NCBI GenBank assembly: GCA_009778695.1
Contig: WRFS01000017.1
Location: forward strand, 1 to 40,907
Direction of reading: 5' to 3'
DNA: 40,907 bases
From: Oscillospiraceae bacterium
GTDB taxonomy: Bacteria; Bacillota; Clostridia; TANB77; CAG-508
This document shows positions 7,431-16,635 of this stretch, one piece after another (within the stretch, counting starts at the first letter, position 1; the number at the start of each line of letters is the position of its first letter). The position numbers and the translations under genes were made by a program. The notes beneath the pieces are model-generated. The model did no database searches, was not told the origin of the DNA, and saw nothing but the letters and a program-made list of their open reading frames with translations.

Positions 7431-9779
7431 TTATTCATTAACCGTATATCCTGCTAATTTATAACCCTTCTTTCTTTTTTCATACATCTTATTTAACAAT
7501 TTCATATTATCAACATAGTCATAAACTGTTACCTTATCTTTACCCTCATGATCTCTATGTAATCTTCCAACATATTGAATAATTCTGCCCTTCCATGATA
7601 TAGGCATTGTTAAAAATAATGTATCTAATTTAGAATCATCAAAACCTTCTCCTATTGAACTACATGTAGCAATTATTACTCTGGTTATATTGTTTTCATC
7701 TGCTTTTTTTAAACTCTCATAAAATAATACTGTTTGTTTTTTGCCCATACTTCCTTTGAATTTAACTATTTCAACATTTTCATCTTTTAACATTTCTTCT
7801 AGAACATTTAAGTGTTCAATTCTTTCGGTTAATACTAAAGGAGTTCTTTTTTCATCTATACATTTTTTAATATCTTCTACGATTAAGCTGTTTCTATATG
7901 AATTATTCACCATGTCATTATATATTTCACCAGTTATAACCTTATTTGTTTCTTCTTGTGGAAAATATTCATATCTTGTTTTTCTTACGATAACTTCATG
8001 TTCAACTTTTTTAAATCCTTTTAACTCTCTACTAGTTACTTTATGTCTGATTTTTCCACACTGCATGTAGATTATTGGAACCCAACCATCTGCTCTTATA
8101 GGAGTAGCAGTTAAGCCATAAACATTTTTTGCCTTAACTTTTTTTAATACTTGTTCAAAACTAAATGCTGATATATGATGACATTCATCAATTATAACCA
8201 GTCCGTAATTTTTAATTATTGCATCAATATTATCTTTTTTAAACAATGTTTGAAGTAGTGCTATATCTAATTTTCCATTTTGTTTATCTTTGCCACCGCC
8301 CATTTGACCTATTTCTTTTTTATCTATACCTAGAAATGTTTGTAATCTTTCTTTCCATTGATCTAATATTTGTTTTCTATGCACTAAAACTAAGGTGTTA
8401 GTTTGTTTATTTGCTATGATACTAGCACCAATAACTGTTTTGCCAAAACCTGTAGCGGCAGATAATACACCATTGTCATACTGCATTAATTTATCTAAAG
8501 CAGTTTCTTGTTTAGAATTTAATTTGCCTTTAAATTTGAATTCTTGATATTGACCTCTTTCTCTAGTATCTTTTATTATTAGTTTTGTATTGTTTTTATC
8601 ACATATGTCTTGTATATCGTCTAATACTCCTCTTGGAAGTATTAAAAATCTAGCATCTTCATCAAAGCAGGTAATGATTCTAGGTGTATTGTATACAGGC
8701 ATTCTTAATTTCTGTAATTCATAAAATCTAGGATTGGTAAAACTTGCTAGCCTTTTTAGATATGTAACTTCATTAGGTAATAATTTTAATTTCTTTATAT
8801 ATATTTCATTATCTAAAATACACTCTACATTATTTTCAAATATTGTATCCATTATATTTGTTCTTGGAATAATATCTTCATTATCACTGTCTGTTATAGG
8901 CTCTTCAAAATCTTCTAATTTATATTTTGAAACAAAATCTGATATGGTAGTAATATTCATTTTCTTTATATTACACAATATTTCTAGTTGATTTTTATAT
9001 GGTTCGAAATATTTATTCACAAATACTGTATTGCTATTGCTTACTGCATTTTTTTGAAATGGTAGTGCAATTAAATTTCCAAAACCACCTTTAGGCATAA
9101 TATCTTGATTTGGGAATAGCCTGTCATAAGAATCTAAGCTTATTTCTTCTTTTTCCATTGCTTTAGTTATAAGTATAGTTCCCATTTTTCTTGCAAGATA
9201 GGCTGGCACTTCTTCATTGAAAAATATCCACACATGTGCGCCATTTCCTGATCTTGAACGCTCTACATATGCAGGTATATTATAATCTTCTGCTATTGAT
9301 ACAAAAGCAGTTACATCTTTTTCATATGTCTTTTTATCAAAATCTATGGCTAAGAATTTACAATTATCTCCTGGAAGTAATGGATATACACCAACAATCA
9401 TATCCCCTTTTAAATGTTTTTCTATTTCTTTTTCTGTAAGAGGAAGTAGTTCTCTATTAACACAATCACTGCATTTTATATTTGTTTTTCCCTTTTGACA
9501 TTTATATTCTCTAAATTCATTTTTACATACTGGACTATACCCAGATTTTCCTGTTTTAAAACTTTCCCATCTTTTAGCATAAATATCTTTTCTGCCGCCA
9601 AACAGTTCCATAAATATTTTTATTTTTTCCGCTTCTGAAAGAGCTAAAGTAGGAGATGGTTCCACATCTTCTACTTTAGCTATATTGTTAGCATTTAGTT
9701 TTTCCTTTAATATTGAATTTTCTCTTTTTAATTCTAGTATTTCTCGTATTAAGTCTTCTTTTTTAAGATGTTCATACAT
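7431..9779 (-). CDS. TOTE-type archaeo-eukaryotic primase fused to superfamily II helicase
   Basis: A 782-residue protein. Residues 3-35 are a likely coiled coil. Residues 85-106 hold a Cys cluster (C85, C94, C103, C106). Residues 115-260 are an archaeo-eukaryotic primase domain with FLAIDFD (D146, D148) and SRSGNGAHVW (H182), in the form known from TOTE conflict systems. A superfamily II helicase follows: Walker A AATGFGKT near 441-448, DECHH at 531-535, TATP at 557-560 and QYVGRLHR near the C-terminus. AAGGAG precedes the ATG. Known family roles place such proteins in anti-element conflict, probably making or unwinding nucleic acid on invading DNA. It is the last and largest gene of the operon, 15 nt after the second methylase. 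Confidence 0.88.
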   Translation of the reverse strand: MYEHLKKEDLIREILELKRENSILKEKLNANNIAKVEDVEPSPTLALSEAEKIKIFMELFGGRKDIYAKRWESFKTGKSGYSPVCKNEFREYKCQKGKTNIKCSDCVNRELLPLTEKEIEKHLKGDMIVGVYPLLPGDNCKFLAIDFDKKTYEKDVTAFVSIAEDYNIPAYVERSRSGNGAHVWIFFNEEVPAYLARKMGTILITKAMEKEEISLDSYDRLFPNQDIMPKGGFGNLIALPFQKNAVSNSNTVFVNKYFEPYKNQLEILCNIKKMNITTISDFVSKYKLEDFEEPITDSDNEDIIPRTNIMDTIFENNVECILDNEIYIKKLKLLPNEVTYLKRLASFTNPRFYELQKLRMPVYNTPRIITCFDEDARFLILPRGVLDDIQDICDKNNTKLIIKDTRERGQYQEFKFKGKLNSKQETALDKLMQYDNGVLSAATGFGKTVIGASIIANKQTNTLVLVHRKQILDQWKERLQTFLGIDKKEIGQMGGGKDKQNGKLDIALLQTLFKKDNIDAIIKNYGLVIIDECHHISAFSFEQVLKKVKAKNVYGLTATPIRADGWVPIIYMQCGKIRHKVTSRELKGFKKVEHEVIVRKTRYEYFPQEETNKVITGEIYNDMVNNSYRNSLIVEDIKKCIDEKRTPLVLTERIEHLNVLEEMLKDENVEIVKFKGSMGKKQTVLFYESLKKADENNITRVIIATCSSIGEGFDDSKLDTLFLTMPISWKGRIIQYVGRLHRDHEGKDKVTVYDYVDNMKLLNKMYEKRKKGYKLAGYTVNE

Positions 9780-9794
9780 TTACTTACTCCTTAT

Positions 9795-10541
9795 TCATGG
9801 CTTTCTAAACACAAATAAATACTCATGTGCTATGAGTAAAAAATTATTATCTATACTCTTTTTATACCAAAAGCCAGTTGCCTTACAATTGTGTTGTTCT
9901 TTTATGATTGTTTCCTTTAGCACAAAGCCTTCATTTAGGAATTTCTGCATTACACTAAACCCTAGCGGTACTATGTGCTTATTTTTTCTTGTATCTCCTA
10001 TAAGTATTGCACAATACTTATCTTTTTTAAGTACTCTAAAACATTCCTTAGCTACTTTAGTCATTTCATTTAAAAATGGTTCTATAGTTAAGTGTGATAA
10101 ATCTCCTTCAATATTTTCACTGTATTTAATAATATTAGCATAAGGAGGATGAGTACATATTAAATCTATACTTTCATTTTTAATTGCTCTAGGGAGTTTC
10201 CTAGCATCTGCTAAATATAATATTGGTTCAGTATATTGTTCTAGCTCAAAGTCAAACTTTAATCTTTGTTTAGTTATAGTGAGAGCTTCTTTATTTATAT
10301 CAATTCCTATTCCTTTTCTATTTAACAGCTTAGCCTCTATCATTGTACTACCACTACCGACAAATTGATCTAATACAACATCATTTTCCTTAGAATACCT
10401 TAGTATTAAATTTCTAGGTATTTCAGGAGCCCAGTTCCCTCTGTAATCTCCTTTATGAGTTGCCCAAGTGCCTCTTTTGGGAAATGACCACATTGTAGTG
10501 GCTTGCATTTTAAAATCTTCAGGTTCTTTTTTAATACGCAA
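9795..10541 (-). CDS. DNA amino-methyltransferase (N4/N6, HPPY motif)
   Basis: A 248-residue SAM-dependent DNA methylase. The SAM-binding motif LDQFVGSGST (residues 57-66) comes before the catalytic motif THPPY (130-134), the order of beta-type enzymes. The catalytic tetrad is HPPY rather than the usual DPPY or SPPY. The N-terminal stretch with FPKRGTWATHKGDYRGNWAP occurs in cytosine-N4 and adenine-N6 enzymes of this branch, so the methylated base is uncertain. It sits between the nuclease (2 nt gap) and the primase-helicase (15 nt gap), so it is part of one transcript and probably protects self DNA. Confidence 0.85.
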   Translation of the reverse strand: MRIKKEPEDFKMQATTMWSFPKRGTWATHKGDYRGNWAPEIPRNLILRYSKENDVVLDQFVGSGSTMIEAKLLNRKGIGIDINKEALTITKQRLKFDFELEQYTEPILYLADARKLPRAIKNESIDLICTHPPYANIIKYSENIEGDLSHLTIEPFLNEMTKVAKECFRVLKKDKYCAILIGDTRKNKHIVPLGFSVMQKFLNEGFVLKETIIKEQHNCKATGFWYKKSIDNNFLLIAHEYLFVFRKP

Positions 10542-10543
10542 TG

Positions 10544-11080
10544 TTATTTTGCCCCTTTCTGTTCAGGGACTGGTAGTCCTAATTTTAATAATGGTATATA
10601 TTCAAAATAGTAATGACAACCAACATTTAAGATGTAATCTAAAACATCTTTATATTTAGGATTTTTAAACCACTCTCCAAGAAGATATATATATTCTACT
10701 TCTATATTAGCTTGTGATAATAATCTTTGATATTGTTTTTTCTTAAAGTCACAAGTTTGTAGTTTTTCATCCACAGAACCTTCGACCTGTTGAAACTTAC
10801 ATTCTATAATAAAAAGAGTATTATTTACAATTACAAATATACAATCATCAGGGAGCAACTTTTTGGATAATATTTCATCCCATTTAATATTATATTCTTC
10901 TAAAAAAGTATAAAACTTATGCTTGCTGAAAACTCTAGCAACCAATTCATTGTTATAGTAAACATTACTGTCCTCAACTTTATATCCTTCTTGTAATGCT
11001 AAAAATTTAGCTAAACTTGTTTTTCCTTCAAAAGCCAATCCTGTTTTTGTATTAGCTCCACCTTTACCGCCTTTTATCAA
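10544..11080 (-). CDS. PD-(D/E)xK restriction-type endonuclease
   Basis: A 178-residue protein that begins with Gly/Lys-rich MIKGGKGGANTKTGLAFEGK. The catalytic signature is clear: LPDDCIFV with D78, then, after a hydrophobic strand, IIECKFQ with E93 and K95, the PD-(D/E)xK triad used for metal-dependent DNA cleavage. It lies between two DNA methylases, the expected position for the restriction partner. The recognition site is unknown. If it pairs with the DpnM-like upstream methylase, GATC is a possible target, but sequence alone does not show that. Confidence 0.78.
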   Translation of the reverse strand: MIKGGKGGANTKTGLAFEGKTSLAKFLALQEGYKVEDSNVYYNNELVARVFSKHKFYTFLEEYNIKWDEILSKKLLPDDCIFVIVNNTLFIIECKFQQVEGSVDEKLQTCDFKKKQYQRLLSQANIEVEYIYLLGEWFKNPKYKDVLDYILNVGCHYYFEYIPLLKLGLPVPEQKGAK

Positions 11081-11098
11081 ATTTATTTACCCCTTTCG

Positions 11099-12070
11099 TT
11101 ATACTGTTGCTACTTGCCTCATTATATTATTACCTGCAAAATAATCAACTGTATTATATTGACTGTTATCATAATTAGTTATTAATAATTCAGATATAGC
11201 ACCTCTTTTAGTTGCATCTGAATTTATAAATCTGTTAGCATATACTTCATTTAAAGTATATCCATTGTAGATATCTTCAAAGAAATTATCATTGTTATTT
11301 GTTACTTTTGGGTTAGAATTGCTTAACATTAGATAAGCCCCTTTTGTATCGAGAACACTATAGAAATTTGCTAATTCTTTTTGACACTCATCGCTAAAAT
11401 CATCTTTTGCATATGATACAAAGGCTGATGTTTTAGATAGTGGTCTATATGGTGGATCGAAATATACAAAGCTATTTTCATCAATATTTTTTTCACAATC
11501 TCTATAATCACTATGTTCTATTATAACATTTTGCAATGCTTCGCTTACATTTAGTAAGTTCTCTTTATCACATATAGTAGGCTTTTTGTAACTCCCTTTT
11601 GGGACATTAAACAATCCTTTTGAATTTACTCTATATAGTCCATTAAAGCATGTTTTATTTAAGAATATAAAGAGAGATGCTTGTTCCACTTTTTTATCTT
11701 CATAGCCCTTAGATATGCCATTATTAAATTGCTCTCTTTTAGCATAGTAATATTCTTCTCTAGATGTATCATTTAATGGGATATATTCGTTCTGTAATTT
11801 ATCTAAAGTTTCAATCAATTCATTAACATGGTTTTTTATAACCTCGTATGTATTTATAAGTTCTTTGTTTGTGTCATGTATGTATATTCCCTCAATGTTG
11901 TACTTGTCAAGAATATGGAACAACATTGCACCGCCACCAACAAATGGTTCTACATATTTTTTTATACCGCCAGTTTTAAATTCAACTGGTAGTTTTGCGT
12001 CTATATCATTTATAAGTCCTGATTTTCCGCCCACCCATTTTACAAACGGATAAATGTTCCTTTTCTTCAT
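11099..12070 (-). CDS. Dam/DpnM-like DNA adenine-N6 methyltransferase
   Basis: A 323-residue alpha-class adenine methylase. From the ATG at 12070 it shows PFVKWVGGKSG (residues 8-18), YVEPFVGGGAM (39-49), NGLYRVNSKG and the catalytic FDPPYRPLSKTSAF with DPPY at 205-208. Layout and wording are close to M.DpnIIA/Dam, which methylate GATC. GAGGAG before the ATG decides the start; the longer frame from 12115 has no ribosome site. It is the first gene of the island operon, with a promoter at 12190-12218 and a hairpin in the 5' leader. Specificity for GATC is inferred. Confidence 0.9.
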   Translation of the reverse strand: MKKRNIYPFVKWVGGKSGLINDIDAKLPVEFKTGGIKKYVEPFVGGGAMLFHILDKYNIEGIYIHDTNKELINTYEVIKNHVNELIETLDKLQNEYIPLNDTSREEYYYAKREQFNNGISKGYEDKKVEQASLFIFLNKTCFNGLYRVNSKGLFNVPKGSYKKPTICDKENLLNVSEALQNVIIEHSDYRDCEKNIDENSFVYFDPPYRPLSKTSAFVSYAKDDFSDECQKELANFYSVLDTKGAYLMLSNSNPKVTNNNDNFFEDIYNGYTLNEVYANRFINSDATKRGAISELLITNYDNSQYNTVDYFAGNNIMRQVATV

Positions 12071-12129
12071 AAGTTCAACTCCTCTTTTATTACGTAGGAA
12101 ATTTCTTCTTGGCATTTGACTTCAGTAAC

Positions 12130-12181
12130 AAGAAAAGTTACCGATAAAAGATCTACGTTAGATTTGCTAAAGTAGCTTTAC
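12130..12181 (-). promoter_or_regulatory. Leader hairpin upstream of the methylase operon
   Basis: AAGAAAAGT (12130-12138) and ACTTTTCTT (12173-12181) are inverted repeats. An inner ATCTA-CGT-TAGAT stem includes a GATC at 12149-12152. The structure begins at the predicted transcript start and ends about 60 nt before the ATG. A GATC here could let the Dam-like enzyme regulate its own operon; that is inference. Confidence 0.5.
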
Positions 12182-12189
12182 CACTTTTC

Positions 12190-12218
12190 TTATATTGACA
12201 TTATACTATATTTTCATC
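12190..12218 (-). promoter_or_regulatory. Promoter of the island operon
   Basis: Minus strand: -35 TTGATA (12213-12218), 17-nt spacer, -10 TATAAT (12190-12195). It is the only strong promoter upstream of the four tightly packed genes. Confidence 0.7.
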
Positions 12219-12279
12219 TCATTATCAATCGAACAAAGCGAAAAAAATATTAAAAATTATTTATATTTATAAAATTTCT

Positions 12280-12644
12280 TTAAACTAATTCCTCGAGGAC
12301 AATTCGAGCAGCACCTTGCGGCTGATCATCGAAACCGCCGGAAAAGCTGTATGGCGTCCAAGTACCCTCTTGGGTAATGTCTTTAAACGCATACATCAAC
12401 GGAGCCAAGGCTCTCTCATTGTTCATTTTAAGAAAGACCAGTTTTATTACTCCGCCTTCTTCCAGCAGTAGCCCAGAAATATATCGCATACGGTCGTATG
12501 GAGAATTGTATTGCTCTTCCATATAGCCGGTAAAGACATGTTGGGGGTGTCGTTCATGTGGATATAACCGATAAAGTCTGCCTCTCGGTTGCTCCACCGT
12601 CCGCCTTGCTCAAACTTTCCTGAGATTTTGAACAGTTTTCCCAT
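12280..12644 (-). pseudogene. Frameshifted foreign gene of higher GC content
   Basis: Two overlapping minus-strand frames make one protein of about 121 residues: MGKLFKISGKFEQGGRWS... continues in another frame as VFTGYMEEQYN to ARIVLEELV. The break lies at a run of five G (12543-12547, C on the minus strand); one extra C would restore the frame. Codons are G/C-ending (GGC, GCC, CTG), unlike every neighbour, which indicates transfer from a higher-GC host. It does not follow the CGG rule seen elsewhere. It carries an in-frame CGG at 12597-12599 that reads through. The function is unknown. Confidence 0.75.
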
Positions 12645-13086
12645 AATTATTCCTCCTTAAAGTTTTTTGGTAGTGCTGATGGGAAACAGTTAACAATGTA
12701 ACTTTTTAGATTATACAACATTTCTAGTAAGTGATTGTAAACAGAGACATGCAACATGATTACTCAGATATAAAAGTTGCTTAAAAACGATTGTAGAGCC
12801 TTGAATTTTGGTAGTTTTTAATGCAATTATTGAAAATAGAGCTAAAAAACTAAAATTATGTAAAAATGCTTTGGTGCAGACATAGGTGGGAATAGAAGGC
12901 ATAATTTTTAATGTAATTGAAAAAGCTATTTTAATGTAGTTTTAATGTAATAAACCTGAATATGACAGATTATTTAAGGGAATTTCTGAATAAGTATAAA
13001 AATAAATACTGCCCTCAAAAGCAGTATTCAGAATAGTTTAAAATGTTTAAGTTCATTTGTGAATAAATATGAAAAATAGTAACATT
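12645..13086. other. Island right end, no gene seen
   Basis: These 442 nt are AT-rich and non-coding on inspection. The only structure is a hairpin AATACTGC (13005-13012) with GCAGTATT (13021-13028), which overlaps an alternative pairing TTCTGAATA/TATTCAGAA. An integrase may once have been here. Confidence 0.5.
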
Positions 13087-13160
<74 letters not shown>

Positions 13161-13168
13161 AAAAAAAA

Positions 13169-13244
<76 letters not shown>

Positions 13245-13334
13245 ATATCTTCTTAACAACAATAATATGATAACAAAAAAAAGACGTAAAGTCAAGATAA
13301 TTCTAAATTATTTATGTAAAAATATCGAAAGTAA

Positions 13335-13363
13335 TTGTGAATTGTGCCATTATATGTTATAAT
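13335..13363 (+). promoter_or_regulatory. Promoter for typA
   Basis: -35 TTGTGA (13335-13340), 17-nt spacer, -10 TATAAT (13358-13363), leaving a leader of about 70 nt before the ATG at 13441. Confidence 0.6.
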
Positions 13364-13440
13364 TGATAAATGTTTAAATAAGAGGGTGTTAATTCTCTTA
13401 AAATTAGTATATGCAAGAATAAAGAAAGTAGAGATAGAAA

Positions 13441-15219
13441 ATGTTAAAAAAGATAAGAAACGTAGCAATAATTGCACATGTTGATCATGGAAAAACAACA
13501 TTGGTAGATGCCATGTTAAAACAAAGTGGGATTTTTAGAGAAAATGAACAAACAACAGAAAGAATGATGGATTCTAATGATTTGGAAAAAGAAAGGGGCA
13601 TTACCATCTTAGCGAAAAACACTGCTGTTATGTATGGTGATTATAAAATTAATATAGTAGATACACCTGGACATGCTGATTTTGGCGGAGAAGTTGAAAG
13701 AGTATTAAAAATGGTAGATGGGGTACTTTTATTAGTTGATGCATTTGAAGGTGCAATGCCACAAACAAGGGAAGTATTAAAAAAATCGTTGGCATTGGAT
13801 TTAAAACCGATAGTGGTAATTAATAAAATAGACAGGTCTGGAAGTAGACCATATAAGGTTATAGACGATGTATTGGAGCTATTTATTGAATTAGGTGCAA
13901 ATGATGAACAATTGGATTTTCCAATAATTTTTGCATCAGCAAAATTAGGTACTGCAACATTGAAACTAGAAGAATCTGGTACAGACTTAAAATGCTTATT
14001 TGACACAATAATAGATAAAATAACTCCACCAAATTGCGATGAAAACGGAACATTCCAAATGTTGGTTTCAAACATAGATTACGATGACTATGTTGGTAGA
14101 ATTGGAATTGGCAGAATTGAAAGAGGAATTGTTAGAAAAGGCGATTCTGTTACACTTTGCAAGGAAAACGACCAACAAGAAAATGCAAAAATTTCCAAAT
14201 TATATACATATATTGGGTTAAAAAAAGTTGAAGTTGATGAAGTCAAAGCAGGGGATATTGCAGAAATAGCAGGAGTTACTAATGTAAATATTGGTGATAC
14301 AATATGTGATATAAATAATCCAGAAAAAATTGATTTTGTTAATATAGATGAACCAACGGTTTCTATGTTGTTTAGTGTAAACAACGGACCATTTGCAGGG
14401 AGAGAAGGTAAGTTAATTACTTCTAGACATATTAGGGACAGGCTATATAAAGAAATAGAAAGAAATGTTAGTTTAAGAGTGGAAGATACATCTTCAGCTG
14501 ATTCTTTTGAAGTTTCAGGTAGAGGAGAGTTGCATCTATCCGTATTAATTGAAACAATGAGAAGAGAAGGGTTTGAGCTTTTAGTTTCATGTCCAAAGGT
14601 TATTTTTAAAGAAATAGATGGCAAAACTCAAGAACCTATGGAAACTGTGGTTGTAAATATAACAGAAGATACTGTTGGGACAGTTATAGAAAAACTTTCA
14701 AAAAGAAAGGCTGAAATGGAAGATATGGTGACAGAAGAAGATGGTAGAGTTACCATACAATTTAGCATGCCTTCAAGAGGGTTAATTGGATATAGAACCG
14801 AGTTTATGACTGATACTAGGGGTAATGGAACATTAAATCATATGTTCAAGGATTATGAAGAGTTTAAAGGTGAAATTCCGAGAAGAACAAGAGGTACTTT
14901 AATTGCCTTTGAAAAAGGAATAAGCACAACTTATGGATTATATAATGCACAAGAAAGAGGAGAATTATTTATAGGGGCTGGTACTGATGTGTACAAAGGC
15001 ATGATAGTTGGATTGAATTCAAGAGGTGAGGACATAGCGATAAACGTGTGTAAAGAAAAGCATCTAACTAATACAAGAGCTTCTGGCTCTGATGATGCAT
15101 TAAAGTTAGTACCTCCTATTACAATGTCATTAGAAAAGGCAATTGAATTTATCGGAGAAGATGAACTAGTTGAAGTTACACCAAAAAATATTAGGCTTAG
15201 AAAGAAGATTATTAAATAG
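13441..15219 (+). CDS. typA: Ribosome-associated GTPase TypA/BipA
   Basis: A 592-residue translational GTPase related to EF-G, involved in ribosome assembly and stress adaptation. G motifs are AHVDHGKTT (residues 12-20), RGITILAKNT (G2), DTPGHADFGGE (G3) and NKIDR (G4). The TypA-specific C-terminal half includes FAGREGK, SGRGELHL, PSRGLIGYRTEF and GMIVGLNSRGEDI. The length is normal and the frame intact. The Shine-Dalgarno sequence is weak. The stop overlaps the next gene's leader by almost nothing (1 nt gap), so typA and the methyltransferase form an operon. Confidence 0.97.
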   Translation: MLKKIRNVAIIAHVDHGKTTLVDAMLKQSGIFRENEQTTERMMDSNDLEKERGITILAKNTAVMYGDYKINIVDTPGHADFGGEVERVLKMVDGVLLLVDAFEGAMPQTREVLKKSLALDLKPIVVINKIDRSGSRPYKVIDDVLELFIELGANDEQLDFPIIFASAKLGTATLKLEESGTDLKCLFDTIIDKITPPNCDENGTFQMLVSNIDYDDYVGRIGIGRIERGIVRKGDSVTLCKENDQQENAKISKLYTYIGLKKVEVDEVKAGDIAEIAGVTNVNIGDTICDINNPEKIDFVNIDEPTVSMLFSVNNGPFAGREGKLITSRHIRDRLYKEIERNVSLRVEDTSSADSFEVSGRGELHLSVLIETMRREGFELLVSCPKVIFKEIDGKTQEPMETVVVNITEDTVGTVIEKLSKRKAEMEDMVTEEDGRVTIQFSMPSRGLIGYRTEFMTDTRGNGTLNHMFKDYEEFKGEIPRRTRGTLIAFEKGISTTYGLYNAQERGELFIGAGTDVYKGMIVGLNSRGEDIAINVCKEKHLTNTRASGSDDALKLVPPITMSLEKAIEFIGEDELVEVTPKNIRLRKKIIK

Positions 15220-15220
15220 T

Positions 15221-15802
15221 ATGATACTAGAAGTAATAAAAACCAAAGCTTTAGCTGATAAAATTCCAATAATAAAAGATGATGCATTAGCAGAAATAAT
15301 AAAAATATTGCAAGAAATAAAACCAAAAAACATGCTGGAAATAGGGTCTGCTGTTGGTTATTCTGCAATATGTTTTGCCCCATACGTGTTAAATAAAATT
15401 GATACAATAGAAATAGATGAGAAAAGAGCAAAAACTGCCATTTCAAACATAAAAAAAGCGGGATTAACAAATAAAATCAACTTAATTATGGGAGATGCAC
15501 TAGAAGTTTTACCAAACTTAAAAGAAAAATACGATGTTGTATTTATTGATGCTTCAAAAAGCAAATATCCAATGTTTCTTGAACATGCATTGGCTATAAC
15601 AACAGAAAATGCCACAATAATAGCAGATAACGTATTATATTTTGGCTATGTTTTAGGAGATTATAATAAACATAAACAAAGGTCGGCAGTAACAAATTTA
15701 AGAAAATTTTTAAATATGGTTAACTCAAATCCAAAATTAAAAATTAATATACTTGAAGTAGGAGACGGATTAGCAGTAATAAGTAAAGAAGATACGAAAT
15801 AA
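15221..15802 (+). CDS. SAM-dependent O-methyltransferase (TrmR/YrrM-like)
   Basis: A 193-residue class I methyltransferase of the O-methyltransferase family 3. The SAM-binding motif LEIGSAVGYSAICFA lies near residues 44-58, the acidic strand IDTIEIDEKRA follows, and VVFIDASKSKY carries the metal-site aspartate. The nearest known relation is TrmR, which methylates 5-hydroxyuridine in tRNA to 5-methoxyuridine. ATG at 15221 comes 1 nt after the typA stop, implying translational coupling. The longer frame inside typA has no separate ribosome site. The substrate is inferred from family and size. Confidence 0.82.
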   Translation: MILEVIKTKALADKIPIIKDDALAEIIKILQEIKPKNMLEIGSAVGYSAICFAPYVLNKIDTIEIDEKRAKTAISNIKKAGLTNKINLIMGDALEVLPNLKEKYDVVFIDASKSKYPMFLEHALAITTENATIIADNVLYFGYVLGDYNKHKQRSAVTNLRKFLNMVNSNPKLKINILEVGDGLAVISKEDTK

Positions 15803-15818
15803 TTCTAGTTCGCCTCTA

Positions 15819-15870
15819 GTTACAAGTTAACACTTTTCAGCAAAGTAGTCTCCTTAAGTATAGTATACTC
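15819..15870 (-). repeat. Solitary hairpin-repeat terminus at a gene end
   Basis: The reverse complement matches 147-196 at 48 of 50 positions and includes CTACTTTGCTGAAAAGTG. No core or arms accompany it. It overlaps the last 17 codons and stop of the DUF4097-like gene, so the repeat supplies that protein's C-terminus. Confidence 0.8.
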
Positions 15871-16635
15871 ATTTACATTCAATTCCACATTCAATCCATG
15901 AAGTATTATTTTATTGCTGCCAATAATTTTAACATTATAATTAAGATTATTATCTAAATAATAATTGGTCTTACTACCAAGTGCAGTGTTTTCCACTACA
16001 TAACTTGAGCCTTTTAAAACATTTATATTTACCTTATTTGAAATGCCACTTATTTCAACATTACTATTTAATTCCCTATATGTCATATTTATAGAATCTA
16101 TAATTCCATTTACTTTTACATCGCAGAAAATATTTTCTGAATTAAAATCTACAATTGCACCAGTAACATTAATATTGCTTGTGTTAACATCTTGTATTGC
16201 CAATTCACCTGCGGTTGCATTTACATCTAATTCATGAGTAAAATCTGCTGGAACATATACCACCAGTTCAAGAGAATTGTTACTGTAGCTACTTAAATTT
16301 ACATACTTAAGAAAGCCTTTTTCAGCCACATCAATTGTTAAAACATCATTTTTAGTACTAAAGAGAACCTCAATATCTGTCTGCATTATAGAGTTATAAC
16401 TCCCATTTAGCATAACTTTAACATCTTTTGTATATGTTGTACATATAACAACAGAGTATGCTTTTTTAGAATTTATTTCTATTTTCTGTATATTTGGCTC
16501 TAGTGTTATTTCTTGTTCTTTATTAATAGTATAATAATTTAATTTTACATTCGTTAACTCTACGAAAAGTAATACTGCAGCTGCACTAAAAGTTACTAGC
16601 ATAATTATTATCAGGGCAATATAAATCTTTCTCAT
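15820..16635 (-). CDS. Membrane-anchored DUF4097-like adhesin-fold protein
   Basis: A 271-residue protein with one N-terminal membrane segment (residues 4-26) and a long outer part of short, regular beta-strands rich in Asn, Ser and Val, as in the putative-adhesin DUF4097 fold. AGGAGG five bases before the ATG at 16635 sets the start. The start lies inside the upstream membrane gene, an overlap of 50 nt, so the two are translationally linked. DUF4097 proteins often follow small multi-helix membrane proteins in envelope-stress operons; the order here fits. The last 17 residues (NEYTILKETTLLKSVNL) are encoded by a repeat fragment, so the original C-terminus has been replaced. Confidence 0.72.
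   Translation of the reverse strand: MRKIYIALIIIMLVTFSAAAVLLFVELTNVKLNYYTINKEQEITLEPNIQKIEINSKKAYSVVICTTYTKDVKVMLNGSYNSIMQTDIEVLFSTKNDVLTIDVAEKGFLKYVNLSSYSNNSLELVVYVPADFTHELDVNATAGELAIQDVNTSNINVTGAIVDFNSENIFCDVKVNGIIDSINMTYRELNSNVEISGISNKVNINVLKGSSYVVENTALGSKTNYYLDNNLNYNVKIIGSNKIILHGLNVELNVNEYTILKETTLLKSVNL

Noticed and set aside
12711..12902. 63-codon minus-strand ORF in the island right end
   Set aside because: No ribosome site, and its composition and predicted peptide look like random AT-rich sequence.
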